Assembly: GCA_963978545.1 (NCBI GenBank)
Contig: OZ021730.1
Coordinates: 11,477,796-11,541,795 of the forward strand
Direction: 5' to 3'
Origin: Linyphia triangularis
Taxonomy: Eukaryota > Arthropoda > Arachnida > Araneae > Linyphiidae
Length of the DNA stretch: 64,000 bases
Under the pieces are notes generated by a model. The model did no database searches. It was not told the DNA's origin and worked only from the letters and a program-made list of their open reading frames with translations. Shown here one piece after another: positions 30,707-42,486 of this stretch (position 1 is its first letter; each line of letters starts with the position of its first letter). The translations under genes and the position numbers were made by a program.

Positions 30707-31842
30707 TTAATCGCTTAATAAAATTGTAAAAGGGGAGTCATTTAATGTAACAGTAGAGGGTGTTAACTTAAGGTCAGCCGTATGATTTTGTCGGTGACGT
30801 AAAAGAGAGGATTCATTTTTGAAGGGTTTTTCACAAAAGAAGCAACGGAATTTCAAAGAAGGCTTTCGCACAACCGAACGCTTGTGCCGGCGTTGGTGAC
30901 GTGCGTAAGAGGATTCGTTTATAAAGGATTTTTTGCAATAGATGCAACAGAATTTCGAAGATGTGGATGGTGTAACAAAAGAAGAAGAGTATGGGGAAGT
31001 ACGGGATGTGGATAGGGAAAGTGGGGAGGGAGCTACGGATTCACGGGGTTCGGGAAGAGAAGAGGGTGAAGATATTTTTATCGGTGGGGGAAGAGAAGAG
31101 GGTGAAGATATTTTTATGGGTGGGGGAAGAGAAGAGGGTGAAGATTCTTTTATGGGTTGGGGAAGAGAAGAGGGTGAAGATTCTTTTATGGGTGGGGGAA
31201 GGTGAGTTTTTTTAATATGCCTCCTCCTCGCATGTCTGTTAGAAAATGTTTGCTTGCAAATTTTACAAAATAATTTTTTGAAAAAGAAAAGTGGGGATTG
31301 AGTTAGAGATTTATGTGGTTTCTTTAAATGCCTCTTCCTTGCCTGTCGGTTTGTGAATTTTTTATTGCAAATGCTACAAGGTAGATTTTTTTTACGTTTA
31401 TTTGGCTTTGCTATGGGAGGAGGATAATCGAAAGGGTGGTGTTCGCGAATGTGGGATTTAAGGGCACGGGTGTTTCTAAAAAAATTTGAAAGCACACCCG
31501 ACATTTAGTTGGTTTGGGTTTACGTGAAGCGGGCGATGACAGGTGTTGATTGGTAAGGTTTGAAGAAGGTAAAGCGGACGATGACAGATGTCGACTGGTA
31601 TTGTCGGGAGAAGGCGAAGCGGACGATGACAGATGTTGACTGGTATTGTCGAGAGAAGGCAGAGCGGACGATGACTGATGTTGACTGGTATTGTCGAGAG
31701 AAGGCGAAGCGGACGATGACTGATGTTGACTGGCATTGGCGGGAGAAAGCGAAGCGGACGATGACAGATGTTGACTGGTATTGTCGGGAGAAGGTGAAGC
31801 GGACGATGACAGATGTTGACTGGGTGCTGGTGTTTTTTCCAT
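30707..31842 (-). pseudogene. C2H2 zinc-finger gene with one frameshift
   Basis: ATG 31842 opens a 15-residue Ser-rich repeat array (unit SQHLSSSASPSPDNT, 45 bp, about seven copies). It then enters a first finger at CRVCFQIF, where a seven-A run at 31478-31484 shifts the frame by one. The next frame completes that finger (RNTRALKSHIREHH) and carries four more: CSICNKKF...H, CKICKQTF...H, CIYCKKSF...HQRRH and CFFCEKPF...HRQNH. A second repeat of 12 residues (PPIKESSPSSLP) links the middle fingers. Such proteins bind DNA or RNA. Homopolymer slippage could be a single mutation or a sequencing error; if the latter, the gene is whole. Confidence 0.7.
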
Positions 31843-31950
31843 TACTGCGAAAGAAAACAATTTTAACGGATATAGCTGTTTGAAAGAGTCATCACTAGAG
31901 TATATTCAAGAATGAGACATAATTAAGTTAGAAAAATTTCCGTGTAAGTC

Positions 31951-32278
31951 TGTGGCGGCTCGAGCAAACTGATCTTGCTGCGCGTCAGTATTATTTGCGG
32001 CGCGTCAAAACAAAAAGAGCTGACCTAGTGAAACCCTCCTTCAAGAAGAAGAGCACATATGCAAATAAACTTCCCTATATAAGAAGATTCAAATGTTAGC
32101 TTTGCTCTCTTTCTCTGCCACGCCAGCCTGGGTGTTATGCTTCATCTGTCTAATCTGGAATGTCAAAAATGTTACCTTGCTAGAATTGATTTTAAAGTTT
32201 TAACTTAATAATTGTTTTTAAATAAAAATATAAAAAGTTCCGTAAGTTTTATCAATTCCTCATCCCAACACAACTACA
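31951..32278 (+). repeat. 5' LTR
   Basis: TGTGGCGG...ACTACA. Contains a TATATAAG promoter-like box near 32077 and AATAAA-type signals near the end. Identical by eye to 36403-36730. Confidence 0.95.
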
Positions 32279-32387
32279 GATTGGTGACTCTCGAAAAAGA
32301 ACTTTTATCCTGGAGAAAAGCAGCTTTCTGATACCTTGGAGATTGGAGTGTTTGGTGAAAACTTAAACGTCGGAATTTTCTAAAAAG

Positions 32388-33218
32388 ATGAATGAAAGTG
32401 GTAACCAAGATGAAAAGGTCGGAATACCAGAGCGCAGCAATGAGGACCATCATCCAAATATTTCAAGAATTGCTTTCCGGGCACCACCTTTCTGGAGCAA
32501 GAATCCAGCATTATATTTTGCACAAATGGAAAGCCAGTTTATCACTGCTGGGATAACAACAGATGAAACTAAATTCAATACAATAGTAGCCAGCATCGAG
32601 ACAGAGGTTTTGTCCCACGTTTCTGACCTGATCATCAAACCACCGGCGACAGGGAAATACAACGCCTTGAAGAACAGATTAATTGCTGAATATGCGGATT
32701 CGGAGCAGAAGAAACTTCGTATGTTGCTACAAGAGCTACAGCTGGGAGACCAAAAGCCATCTCATCTACTCAGAAGAATGCGAGAAGTTGCTGGCGAGAA
32801 ATTCGACGACGAGCTTTTAAAGTCGCTATGGGCACAACGTCTACCTACGCCAATTCAACAAATTTTGGCCAGTAGTAAAGGAGACCTGCAGGCAATGGCT
32901 GATATGGCTGACAAGATACAAGAAGTCACTGATGGCCACCACAGCAATTTAGCCGCTGTTTCCAAATTGCCGAACCAAAACAGTGAGATCGCAGAGCTGA
33001 AAAATCAAGTTGCAAAATTAACCCAGATGGTGGAGAAGCTGAGCACAAGTACGCCACGTTCAAGATCACCTTACCGGCGATACGGTAATGCACCACGATC
33101 AAGTTCTCGTACCAGACGGAAATATGATCCTCAACTTAAGGTGTGCTGGTATCATCAAATTTTCCAAGGCAGGGCCAGAAGGTGCAACGAACCTTGTGAC
33201 TATGTTCCGGAAAACTAA
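32388..33218 (+). CDS. Gypsy gag
   Basis: 276 residues from ATG 32388. The capsid-like part includes [19 protein letters not shown] and [12 protein letters not shown], standard for Ty3/Gypsy Gag, which assembles the particle. The nucleocapsid lacks a classical CCHC; it has an Arg/Ser-rich stretch and CWYHQ...ARRCNEPC, an alternative Cys/His cluster seen in some arthropod Gypsy elements. pol overlaps in the -1 frame, so frameshifting is expected. Confidence 0.9.
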   Translation: MNESGNQDEKVGIPERSNEDHHPNISRIAFRAPPFWSKNPALYFAQMESQFITAGITTDETKFNTIVASIETEVLSHVSDLIIKPPATGKYNALKNRLIAEYADSEQKKLRMLLQELQLGDQKPSHLLRRMREVAGEKFDDELLKSLWAQRLPTPIQQILASSKGDLQAMADMADKIQEVTDGHHSNLAAVSKLPNQNSEIAELKNQVAKLTQMVEKLSTSTPRSRSPYRRYGNAPRSSSRTRRKYDPQLKVCWYHQIFQGRARRCNEPCDYVPEN

Positions 33219-33241
33219 CAGGGCCAACACCTAAAGTCACC

Positions 33242-36200
33242 GGTGCAGTGCAAGGCCAACAGGTGCAAAGACTATTCCTCTTGGACAAATCATCAGGGTT
33301 AAGATTTTTGATCGATACAGGTGCTGATTGTTCGGTCTTACCTTTAAACCCCAATCATCGACACAAGACTCCAGACGAGTTGAAGCTGTTTGCCGCAAAC
33401 GGAACTGTAATCCCAACTTATGGCGAAAAAATTTTGTCTTTAGATTTAAACCTAAGAAGGAACTTCACTTGGTCTTTCATCATTGCTAAAGTTAATCAAC
33501 CAATTATCGGTGCAGATTTTTTGAGAAAATATGGTTTACTGGTTGATCTTAAAAACGGTCGCTTAGTCGATACTTTGACCCAGTTATCTACAAAAGCTAA
33601 ACCTCTAAGCGGTGATAGTAGTAAAATAAGCGTCATAGCAGAAAGTTCGATATTTGCGGATCTACTCAAGCAATATCCTGAGCTGACTGAAACCGACCGT
33701 ATTGTCCCTATTCGACATAGCGTAGTTCATCATATTGAAACCACCGGACCACCAATTTTTTCGAAAGCAAGACGTCTGGCACCAGATAAGCTGAAGATCG
33801 CTAAAAAGGAATTTGAATACATGGTACAGCAAGGCATTTGCAGACCTAGCAAAAGTTCTTGGGCTTCACCACTTCATATGGTACCCAAGAAATCTGGAGA
33901 ATGGAGGCCTTGTGGTGATTACAGAAGATTAAACAGCTGCACAAAACCTGATAAATACCCCATTCCACACATCCAAGATTGCGTCAACACTTTGGAGGGC
34001 AAAACCATTTTCTCGACCCTTGACCTTTTAAAAGCTTATCATCATATCCCAATCAACCCTGCGGATGTTGAAAAAACGGCAGTAATTACCCCGTTTGGTT
34101 TATTTGAATTTGTTTTAATGAGCTTTGGTCTTTGCAATGCAGCCCAAACATTTCAACGTTTCATCCATGAGGTCTTGAAGGACTTGCCATTTTGCGTACC
34201 TTACATCGACGATTGTCTGATTTCATCAAAAGATCCAGAAGAGCATTTGGAACATTTAAAGGAAGTTTTCGAAAGATTCAAGCGATATGGAATAAGGCTA
34301 AATCCATCAAAATGCGTTTTGGGAAAAGAAACGGTAAAATTTTTAGGATACAAGATTTCGGCAGCAGGAATCGAACCCTTGCCTGAGAAAGTAAAAGCCA
34401 TTACCGAATTTCCTAAACCAACAACCCTACAGGAGCTAAGAAGATTCCTTGCAATGCTGAATTTCTATCGGCGATTTTTAAAGAATGCTGCAGCAACTCA
34501 AGCACCACTTCACGAATATTTAAAAGGAGCCAGGAAGAAAGACAAAAGACCCGTTGTTTGGACCACAGAATCGGAACAAGCTTTTGAAAAATGCAAGAAA
34601 GATTTGGCTGAAGCAGCTGTTTTAACTCATCCATCTTCAGATGCACCTATTTCTCTTTGCGTAGATGCTTCAGATACAGCAATGGGAGCGGCACTAAATC
34701 AAATAACGCCCCAAGGACCACAACCAATGGCTTTTTTCTCAAAGAAGTTATCGCCTGCTCAGAGGAATTACAGTGCTTACGATCGAGAGTTACTTGCTGC
34801 ATATTCAGCTGTAAAGCACTTTCGTTACATGTTGGAAGGTCGACATTTTACTCTATACACTGACCACAAACCTCTAGTGTATGCTTTTAAACAGAAACCA
34901 GAGAAATGCACGCCAAGACAGCTTCGTCACTTGGATTACATTGGGCAGTTTACGACAGATATCCAACACATCAAAGGCTGTAACAATGATGTCGCCGATG
35001 CATTATCTCGGATTGGAACCATTGAATTTCCCTCTCCAATCAATTATGAATCCATGGCAGAAGCTCAAATTGCAGATACAGAGTTACAAGATCTCTTGCA
35101 AAATCCTGATAATACAAGCCTAAGGATCAAACCTATGATGATCGAAAATAGCAAGTCAAGCCTTTATTGCGACTACGCTACTAAAGTCATCCGCCCGTTT
35201 GTTCCGAAAGCTTTTAGGAAGCAGATCTTTGACACACTGCATAACGTAGCGCATCCTGGAATCAGATCAACAACTCGCCTAGTTACTGAGAAGTTCGTCT
35301 GGCCTTCTATTCGCAAAGACTGCACACTATGGGCAAGATCCTGTTTAAATTGCCAACGATCTAAAGTTAGCAGACACACAGTTACCCCACCTGGGCTGTT
35401 TGAAGTACCGTCATCGCGTTTCCAACATATTCATATAGATATTATAGGTCGCTTACCACCATCTAGAGGATACTCCTATTGCTTAACCTGCATTGATAGA
35501 TTTTCAAGATGGCCAGAAGCCATTCCCATTTCCGATATATCAGCAGAAACGGTAGCAAGAACGTTATACGAAGGATGGATCGTGCGTTTTGGAACTCCAC
35601 TAAAGATCACTTGTGACCAAGGAACACAGTTCGAATCAAACCTCTTTAGGGCTCTGTCCTCATTAGTTGGAGTGGAAAAAATGCGTACAAGTCCATATCA
35701 CCCAGGAGCTAATGGATTGATCGAAAGATTTCACAGAAACCTAAAGTCTTCGATTATGTGCCATGCTGATAAAAGTTGGGCAGACGCTTTGCCAACAATT
35801 ATGATGGGTTGGAGAGCAGTTTTGAAAGAAGATCTAAAAGCGACACCAGCTGAAATGGTTTACGGTACGAACATACGACTACCAGGAGAATTTATTTCAC
35901 AGAATAACAACAAAACTTCCGAAGATCCTATTTCCTTTGTAACCAAGCTAAGAAAAACCATGGAGATGTTACGACCGGTACCTACTTCTGCTCATAATCG
36001 GAAGAAAATTTTTGTGCATAAAGATTTGGAATCTAGTACCCACGTTTTTGTAAGGCGTGATGCAATTCGCCGATCTCTAGTTCCTCCATATGATGGACCA
36101 TTTGAAGTTATTCAGCGGTTTCCCAACACATTCAGGCTGATCGTAAAAGGAAAACGAACTACAATTAGCAAGGATAGATTGAAACCTGCGTATGTCGCTC

Positions 36201-36331
36201 AAGAAACAGAAACCAAAGATTCTAAAGCACCAGCACTTCCTGAAGAAGTTAAAAGTGATCAATATGTCACTAGAGCTGGCAGAAGAGTGAAATTTCGTTT
36301 TCAACCTTGTTCACCTCGTTTATTGTACTAA
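33242..36331 (+). CDS. Gypsy pol (protease, RT, RNase H, integrase)
   Basis: Over 1000 residues, open. Protease [12 protein letters not shown] with [29 protein letters not shown] and [10 protein letters not shown]; RNase H with [12 protein letters not shown] and [11 protein letters not shown]; integrase zinc site (HNVAHPG...CLNCQRSK), then the DDE core with [16 protein letters not shown] and GLIERFHRN. The C-terminus has a [12 protein letters not shown] tail. There is no clear ATG near the frame start, consistent with -1 frameshifting from gag. All catalytic residues I can check are present. Confidence 0.95.
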   Translation, partial: GAVQGQQVQRLFLLDKSSGLRFLIDTGADCSVLPLNPNHRHKTPDELKLFAANGTVIPTYGEKILSLDLNLRRNFTWSFIIAKVNQPIIGADFLRKYGLLVDLKNGRLVDTLTQLSTKAKPLSGDSSKISVIAESSIFADLLKQYPELTETDRIVPIRHSVVHHIETTGPPIFSKARRLAPDKLKIAKKEFEYMVQQGICRPSKSSWASPLHMVPKKSGEWRPCGDYRRLNSCTKPDKYPIPHIQDCVNTLEGKTIFSTLDLLKAYHHIPINPADVEKTAVITPFGLFEFVLMSFGLCNAAQTFQRFIHEVLKDLPFCVPYIDDCLISSKDPEEHLEHLKEVFERFKRYGIRLNPSKCVLGKETVKFLGYKISAAGIEPLPEKVKAITEFPKPTTLQELRRFLAMLNFYRRFLKNAAATQAPLHEYLKGARKKDKRPVVWTTESEQAFEKCKKDLAEAAVLTHPSSDAPISLCVDASDTAMGAALNQITPQGPQPMAFFSKKLSPAQRNYSAYDRELLAAYSAVKHFRYMLEGRHFTLYTDHKPLVYAFKQKPEKCTPRQLRHLDYIGQFTTDIQHIKGCNNDVADALSRIGTIEFPSPINYESMAEAQIADTELQDLLQNPDNTSLRIKPMMIENSKSSLYCDYATKVIRPFVPKAFRKQIFDTLHNVAHPGIRSTTRLVTEKFVWPSIRKDCTLWARSCLNCQRSKVSRHTVTPPGLFEVPSSRFQHIHIDIIGRLPPSRGYSYCLTCIDRFSRWPEAIPISDISAETVARTLYEGWIVRFGTPLKITCDQGTQFESNLFRALSSLVGVEKMRTSPYHPGANGLIERFHRNLKSSIMCHADKSWADALPTIMMGWRAVLKEDLKATPAEMVYGTNIRLPGEFISQNNNKTSEDPISFVTKLRKTMEMLRPVPTSAHNRKKIFVHKDLESSTHVFVRRDAIRRSLVPPYDGPFEVIQRFPNTFRLIVKGKRTTISKDRLKPAYVAQETETKDSKAPALPEEVKSDQYVTRAGRRVKFRFQPCSPRLLY

Positions 36332-36402
36332 TGTTGTTTTTTTAATTCCAGAATTTGAAGCCACACTGCTTTAATCCTACGTTATCACTGGCAAGGGGGT
36401 AC

Positions 36403-36730
36403 TGTGGCGGCTCGAGCAAACTGATCTTGCTGCGCGTCAGTATTATTTGCGGCGCGTCAAAACAAAAAGAGCTGACCTAGTGAAACCCTCCTTCAAGAAG
36501 AAGAGCACATATGCAAATAAACTTCCCTATATAAGAAGATTCAAATGTTAGCTTTGCTCTCTTTCTCTGCCACGCCAGCCTGGGTGTTATGCTTCATCTG
36601 TCTAATCTGGAATGTCAAAAATGTTACCTTGCTAGAATTGATTTTAAAGTTTTAACTTAATAATTGTTTTTAAATAAAAATATAAAAAGTTCCGTAAGTT
36701 TTATCAATTCCTCATCCCAACACAACTACA
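36403..36730 (+). repeat. 3' LTR
   Basis: Identical by eye to the 5' LTR. Confidence 0.95.
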
Positions 36731-36928
36731 AGTCTATGAAGAGGAAACTTTTTCATATTTGTGTTTCGAATTGGCTGATGATATTTAGGTATTAGGGCAA
36801 TTCTGCATGTTTCGAATTGGCGAAAACTTGAATAGCACCTACCAAACAGTCCGACAAGCAATATATAAGTTAATTTGTACGCTCAACAACCTATTTTTAG
36901 GCGCAATAATGAATTCTTAGGCTGGGAT

Positions 36929-37156
36929 CTACAGCTTAACGAAGATTTTGAACCGCAACCAACATTCATGCCTAACTCGGGATTCGAACTTTTGACATGT
37001 CAAGCCAAAGCGTTGATCACACAGCCATTAAATAGGCCAAATCTACAGCTTCACGTAGATTCCGAATCGCAACCAACATTCATGCCTAACCCGGGATTCG
37101 AACCTTTGGCATGTAAAGCCAGAGTGTTAATCACACAGCCATCAGATGGACCAACC
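36929..37156 (-). mobile_element. Dimeric tRNA-like SINE
   Basis: Two tandem units of about 114 bp (36929-37042, 37043-37156), each beginning CTACAGCTT and each with a minus-strand B box (GTTCGAATCCCG) and an A-box-like TGGCTGTGTGAT. The units differ at scattered sites. The plus ORF across it is a by-product. Confidence 0.7.
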
Positions 37157-37159
37157 AAT

Positions 37160-37590
37160 ATGGGACTGACACAACTGTTGCTGTATTTCAAAAGAAATTA
37201 AGAGGACTAATGGTACCAAACTGTAATAGCAAATATTTCAAAGAATAAATATGGCAATAAACATTTGAACTAAATTTGGCTGTATTTCAATAAAAATTAA
37301 AAAACAAAGGGTATCAAACTATAATAGCAAATATTTCAAAGATTTTCAATAATATATTGACATTTCGAGCTCAAAGAGTATCAAAAAAAGATGTGATTAA
37401 ATAGTGCTTACCTTTCAAGGGTTCTATTTGTCGTGAAACGTAGCGGGCACGAGTGGAAAGCACAAGCTTTAACTCTTCTTATGTCTAACAACAGCGCGCG
37501 TCAGTAATTTATACATTTTTTTTTAACGCTCGCTTCACATTGAATATTTCGTGTCACGTGGCCCATCCCTCCATCACGTGATCCCTTTTC
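37160..37590. other. AT-rich spacer with E-box motifs
   Basis: TATTTCAA-rich repeats up to 37380, then CACGTG at about 37555 and 37575, just upstream of TATATATA (about 37595-37603). No gene before 37764. Confidence 0.5.
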
Positions 37591-37763
37591 CGATGCTATA
37601 TATACTGTCGTATTCCATCTGTAGAAATCACTCGCTTTGGTAGGGAAAAAGCCATTGTTTCGCGTTCCGGATTGTAGTGTATCCCTTGGTGTGGTAAAAG
37701 AGCACGGTGAGTGGCGACTTCTACGGACTTCCTAACGTTGACACCGTTTCGATCTTCCCGAAT

Positions 37764-38366
37764 ATGGAACCGCCACGCGTCCCTCCGATTGCTCTGTGCA
37801 AGTTCATACAGAGGGAATTGAAAAAATTTGCAAACTCCTACGAAATAGAGAAACGTTGCTTGGGAAAGGAGCTCCGGCGAAATCTCAAATGGATTCGCTA
37901 CGAATGTAGCAAGGACGGCTTCAAAGCGCTGAAGGAAGATATCCGAAAGCAGCAAGAGAATCGCGAAGAATTCTTTCGCAAAATGATGGAGTCAGGAGAA
38001 AATTTGCTCTCCGACCTCAAGTCCATGACCGAGAGCGAATGCCATTGCTCCTCTGTGCAAAAACGCGTCCAAGACCTCAAAGAGTGTGTTAGCAATCTGG
38101 AATGGAGGAACCGCAGGTTCAGATACGAGGACAAGTGCAATGCGGACTGCTCCGCGTTCGATTCCTACGAGGAGATGGAGACGTGGAAAGATCAACACCA
38201 CGAGAAAAGGATCCACTGCATCTGTTACCACTGTTCGAGCGTGTGCCCGTACTGTTCCAGCTCCTCGTCGGACGACTCGAGTGACGAGACTTCATCTGAG
38301 GGAGTCTCGAACGAAACGTCAATGGTTGGGCAGTCACGTAAGTCAATGATGAAATGTAAAGAATGA
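37764..38366 (+). CDS. Unknown Cys-rich coiled-coil protein
   Basis: 200 residues from ATG 37764; the frame is open upstream, but only GTG/TTG codons occur there. A basic helical N-terminal half (RELKKFANSYEIEKRCLG, KEDIRKQQENREEFF) leads to two Cys groups (ECHCSS and HCICYHCSSVCPYC) that could bind zinc. An acidic Ser/Asp tail (SSSSSDDSSDETSSE) ends it. TATATATA at about 37597 and two CACGTG boxes are the likely promoter. CACGTAAGT at about 38335 resembles a splice donor. AATAAA-type signals follow near 38495. Not recognised. Confidence 0.58.
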   Translation: MEPPRVPPIALCKFIQRELKKFANSYEIEKRCLGKELRRNLKWIRYECSKDGFKALKEDIRKQQENREEFFRKMMESGENLLSDLKSMTESECHCSSVQKRVQDLKECVSNLEWRNRRFRYEDKCNADCSAFDSYEEMETWKDQHHEKRIHCICYHCSSVCPYCSSSSSDDSSDETSSEGVSNETSMVGQSRKSMMKCKE

Positions 38367-38565
38367 ATGTTTGACTTTGGAAAATAATTTTAAACTTCCG
38401 AGACTCTTTAAAATAGTCTTACAATGTGTTGGGCTGTCATAAATTGAATTGCAAGTGGCAGTCCGGCGATAATCTTTAATTTGATGTGTAATAAACATTT
38501 TATAGTGTAAATAAAAAAACTCTTTTTTTACCCCAAAGTGTTTGTGTTTCTTAAACCAAAAAATT

Positions 38566-38591
38566 GGGAGAGAGCCCTCGTGGCTCTCTCC
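38566..38591. repeat. 11-bp perfect hairpin with A/T flanks
   Basis: GGGAGAGAGCC and GGCTCTCTCCC, flanked by an A run and a T run that extend the pairing. Shares the AGAGCC/GGCTCT theme with the hairpin at 6647. Confidence 0.8.
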
Positions 38592-38599
38592 CATTTTTT

Positions 38600-39616
38600 T
38601 TGCGTCCAAATACTTTCCAACCTTGGTACTGCAAAAGGATGAGGATACCAAAAAAACCTCTCCGAGACCTCGAGCTCTCTCATATATTAACCTTGTCAAT
38701 ACTAAGGCTTTTTTCAATTTTCGAAATTCTACCTCAATTTATTGCTTAGGATCATAAAAGTCATCACCCGATTTCATTCTGATCATTAATTTGCTTATAA
38801 AATGTTATTTCAGCACTCAAAAATGTAAAGTAAAAAACGGCTTAAAAACAGTTTCTGAGCGCTTTCATTTACAAATTTCAACTTCTTATATAAATATTCA
38901 AAAATTGTTTTATGGCCAAATTTTGAACTTAGTTTATTTGTAAAGTAGTTTTGAATAAAAAACACAATTTGGAACCTTTTGTTAAAAATGAAATTTTCCA
39001 TTCAAATACTCAAAACTGAAAAATTGAATTTTCGAAAAATAGAATTTTTAGTTTAAGGATACTTTTTTTTAAATAAAATTATGTACATGAATTACTATAA
39101 AACATATTTCAAACTCAAAATCGCAATTTGAAAACATTTCAGGCATTTTCTATAAAATAAAATTCCCCCATTGAAAACGCTTGGGGGACTATTCAATGAA
39201 TTATCGATCAAAAAGTAAAATTTTAAAAATGTTTCCCGTTTGTGAAATTGAAGTTCATGTATAGGAGAATTTCCAATTTCAATTTTATAACACTCACTAA
39301 ATAAAAATGGGTCTAAAGTTGGTCCCAAAAAGTGCACTTTCAAAATATTTATGTTTAATTTTCCCTATGTTAATTGTATGGAAAATTTCACATTTCTAAA
39401 TTTTCAAAATTTTACACACTTTTTGCAATTCGGGTAACAGAAATCATCACCCGAATCGATTTCCTCATTCAAATCATCATTAATGTGAAGATTTATTACT
39501 CAAAATCCAGTTATTGCAAAAAATGTCTTTATATACCTTTGAAAATATATTAACCTTGGCAATACTAAGACTTTTCAAATTCTCAAATTTCGAAGTTTAA
39601 CTTAATGCGTTGCATG
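38600..39616. other. AT-rich spacer with internal duplications
   Basis: A degenerate palindrome arm (GAGACCTCGAGCTCTC, 38663-38680) is followed by AT-rich DNA. ATATTAACCTTG...CAATACTAAG recurs (38684 and 39546), as does CATCACCCGA (38763 and 39444). Short minus ORFs are low-complexity and unsupported. Confidence 0.55.
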
Positions 39617-39975
39617 TTTAAAAGTAACTTGCACTTTTAAATCTCCGAGAAAAAAATGTTTAAAACTAACTTGTACTTTTAAACCTCGGAGACCTCGAGC
39701 TCTCAAAAAAAATTTCTAAAAAATTTTTTTTCTGAAAAAAAAAAAATTTTAGATATTTTTTTTGAGAGCTCGAGGTCTCCGAGGTTTAAAAGTACAAGTT
39801 TTTTTTTTTTGTTTTTCAGAAAAAAAAATTTCCAGAAATTTTTTTTCGAGCGCTCGAGGTCTCAGAGTTTTTTGTTTGTTTTTTTTCAGAAAATTTTTTT
39901 CCAGAATTTTTTTTTCGAGAGCTCAAAGTCTCAGAGGTTTAAAAGTGCAATTTACTTTTAAACAATTATTTTTTT
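39617..39975. repeat. Palindromic element P6
   Basis: Two left arms (39617-39650 short, 39655-39705 full) and three inverted right arms (about 39765-39800, 39845-39870, 39915-39965) around A/T runs. Lies at the 3' side of RING gene 3. Confidence 0.8.
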
Positions 39976-40084
39976 TTTTTTTAATGCAAAAGTCAATGAT
40001 TTGGAATTAAATATATATTTATTAAAATACCAAAAATATTAATACAATAATTAGATATTTACAATACAATTTGCGGACGTGTTC

Positions 40085-40585
40085 TTATTCTTTATGCAGC
40101 ATATTCAATAACTCCCTGCATTGCGTACAATGACATGCAGTTAGTTTTCGAAAGAGTACACTGCGTAACGATTGATTCGTTTTGTTGGAGGGTCCTTCCG
40201 GTTCACTGCCGATGCGCAATAATTTTGCCAATTTCGAGATGAACTCCTCATCTACGTTGTATCCAAATTGTTTGAGAAATTGCGCATTTAATTCAATGTT
40301 TACACTTTTTCTACAACACGGACACGTTTTCCGTTCGGCCCACCACAATTGAATACAGTTTAGGTGAAACACGTGTTTGCAATCCAACTCGACGACAGTT
40401 TCACTCTCCATGAAATCTTCTAGACAAATGCCGCAAACAGGTGCGTGTTGGAGAGTCTGAGTCACCTTGACGGTGTTCCAGATGCAAACAAGTTCGTTAC
40501 TTTCGCATCCGGCAGTACAGCGTACAGGTTCGGTAGACGGGCTACCCGATACATCATTCGAAACGCCGAGACGTGCATCGGTCAT
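40085..40585 (-). CDS. RING gene 3, RING-H2 protein
   Basis: 166 residues from ATG 40585, with TATAGTA about 26 bp upstream (near 40609-40615). The RING-H2 (CGICLEDF, DCKHVFHLNC, CPCC) sits in the middle, with spacing typical of E3 ligases that receive ubiquitin from an E2. The C-terminal part is helical, with a terminal HCTQC pair. N-terminal Cys residues (CTAGCESNELVC) could add a zinc site. The frame is intact. CCAAT, CACGTG and a duplicate of the 28308 hairpin region lie upstream. Confidence 0.8.
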   Translation of the reverse strand: MTDARLGVSNDVSGSPSTEPVRCTAGCESNELVCIWNTVKVTQTLQHAPVCGICLEDFMESETVVELDCKHVFHLNCIQLWWAERKTCPCCRKSVNIELNAQFLKQFGYNVDEEFISKLAKLLRIGSEPEGPSNKTNQSLRSVLFRKLTACHCTQCRELLNMLHKE

Positions 40586-40629
40586 ACTGAAGTGGTAAGA
40601 CTGAAAAATACTATAGCTAAACGACAACG

Positions 40630-41965
40630 TGCTACGTGATGAGAGGCACCAAATGGATCTCTTGAAACGAAGTGCACTGGTTGAGATCCACTAAACGAAT
40701 GATTCGCTTGCAGTTCTAACACATGTAAGTTTTTAAGAGCCGATCACGTGGCTTCCGTCAGCCAATCAGATTATATGATAGAGGGCGCTGCTTATTATCA
40801 TACAGAGCTAGGCGTTTGAGGTTAAGCCGAGCTACTCTCGTTGAGTTGAGTTGCTGCGCAAGAAGATAGTGTTCTAATTGAACCTTGTCCTTATCCCCTC
40901 CCCGTAGCCTTCTCCTCATTTCAAGAATCCATCCTCTATTTTTTTAGACCGCGTTTTTCAGCGGGTCGCTGCACCAAGTGTGGAAGGGAACCTCCCCCCT
41001 GTTTCACACTTGCGACACTGGTTCGCGTGACCCTCCTCGGGGTAGGGACACAGTCGCTCGAAAAAATAATGAAGCACCGGTACTCTTTCTGAATCAAACT
41101 GGAAACGCGTTAATGATTTTTTGGAATGCGAATCGATTCTTTTTTACAAATCATCGATTAGATGGCTAAATCGATTCGCTCTCCAAAACAAAAACATATA
41201 CAAGGAACTTCTACAAGCAAGGTGTCAAACCGAACCGATTTTTTTTGAAAATCGGCGTGCGAAAACCTCTTATTGAATGTCGACCGTTCTATGTCCGCAT
41301 ACGGTGGCAACAAGTTCACTTTCCCACGTTCAATGGATAAACGTGGAAACGTTCCTCATTCATTTTCACGAACCTTTTTTGCAACTTTGGCAAATGACCT
41401 TTCCATGTCAAAATGTATCTTCAGTCACCTCTATACAAAACATTCACCAACGTAGTTGGATTTTGTCAAAATGTTTTTTTTTTCGACATAGACTCATTTT
41501 TATTTCAAAAACTTTTATTCTCATTGTGTGTGGTGCTTCTCTTTCATTAAAAATGTATCTTTCTTTTCAAAATTATTTTAATTACATAATCATTCGTAAA
41601 TAGATAAAATATATTCATCAATAAAGAATTATAATTAAAATTTATTAGTATAAACTTTTTATTATTTTGAATAACAGATGCTTCTAACCATATTCTAAAT
41701 ATCAAATATAAATAACTTTTACATTATAAATGTTAAAATAAAATAAAACATGTCTCAAAAATAAAATATTTATTTAAATTCTTACAATTAATAATACTTT
41801 TTTTTTATATATATATATATATATATACATACAATCGTAGTTTTTGTAGACAACCAATCCATGTATAACATTTTTTCATTCAAAGTACCACATGGTACTG
41901 GATTCTGAAACAAAACAAAAAAACATATACAAGTTCAATCGATTTCGAGAATTGCGACTTTGAAG
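40630..41965. other. Promoter-side and AT-rich spacer
   Basis: CACGTG (about 40745), CCAATCAG (about 40770), then the AAGTGTG/CACACTT region (40970-41012). A 60-codon plus ORF at 41273-41455 is possible but unsupported. From 41460 the DNA is very AT-rich with a (TA)n run near 41808. Confidence 0.5.
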
Positions 41966-42475
41966 TTTAAAAAACATGCATGAAATAACTACATTTTTGT
42001 TTACTTCCAAAATTAGTTCCATTTACTTTGAAATGAGTTAAAAAAACATGCATGAAATAACTACATTTTTGTTTACTTCCAAAATTAGTTCCATTTACTT
42101 TGAAATGAAGTTAAAAAAACATGCATGAAATAACTACATTTTTGTTTACTTCCAAAATTAGTTCCATTTACTTTGAAATGAAGTTAAAAAAACATGCATG
42201 AAATAACTACATTTTTGTTTACTTCCAAAATTAGTTCCATTTACTTTGAAATGAAGTTAAAAAAACATGCATGAAATAACTACATTTTTGTTTACTTCCA
42301 AAATTAGTTCCATTTAATTTGAAATGAAGTTAAAAAAACATGCATGAAATAACTACATTTTTGTTTACTTCCAAAATTAGTTCCATTTACTTTGAAATGA
42401 AGTTAAAAAAACATGCATGAAATAACTACATTTTTGTTTACTTCCAAAATTAGTTCCATTTACTTTGAAATAAGA
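41966..42475. repeat. 73-bp tandem array, seven copies
   Basis: Unit AAAAAACATGCATGAAATAAC plus TACATTTTTGTTTACTTCC and AAAATTAGTTCCATTTACTTT. Copies are almost identical (one has ATTTAATTT), so the array was recently homogenised. Confidence 0.92.
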
Positions 42476-42486
42476 TATAATTACAA

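Larger units (their letters stand above)
31951..36730 (+). mobile_element. Intact-looking Ty3/Gypsy element, recent insertion
   Basis: LTRs of 328 bp at 31951-32278 and 36403-36730 read as identical. AGTC is duplicated at 31947-31950 and 36731-36734. A purine tract (GGCAAGGGGGTAC) precedes the 3' LTR, and TTGGTGACTCTCG two bases after the 5' LTR is the likely primer site. gag and pol are open, pol in the -1 frame. Confidence 0.95.

Noticed and set aside
31560..31830. CRISPR-like array
   Set aside because: The repeats are directly adjacent 45-bp coding units without spacers, in a C2H2 gene.
36875..37201. Plus-strand repeat protein
   Set aside because: It is the translation of two SINE units.
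38810..39343. Two small minus ORFs
   Set aside because: AT-rich, Phe/Lys-heavy, no promoter, inside duplicated spacer DNA.
41273..41603. Short plus ORFs
   Set aside because: No homology, no promoter, low-complexity ends.
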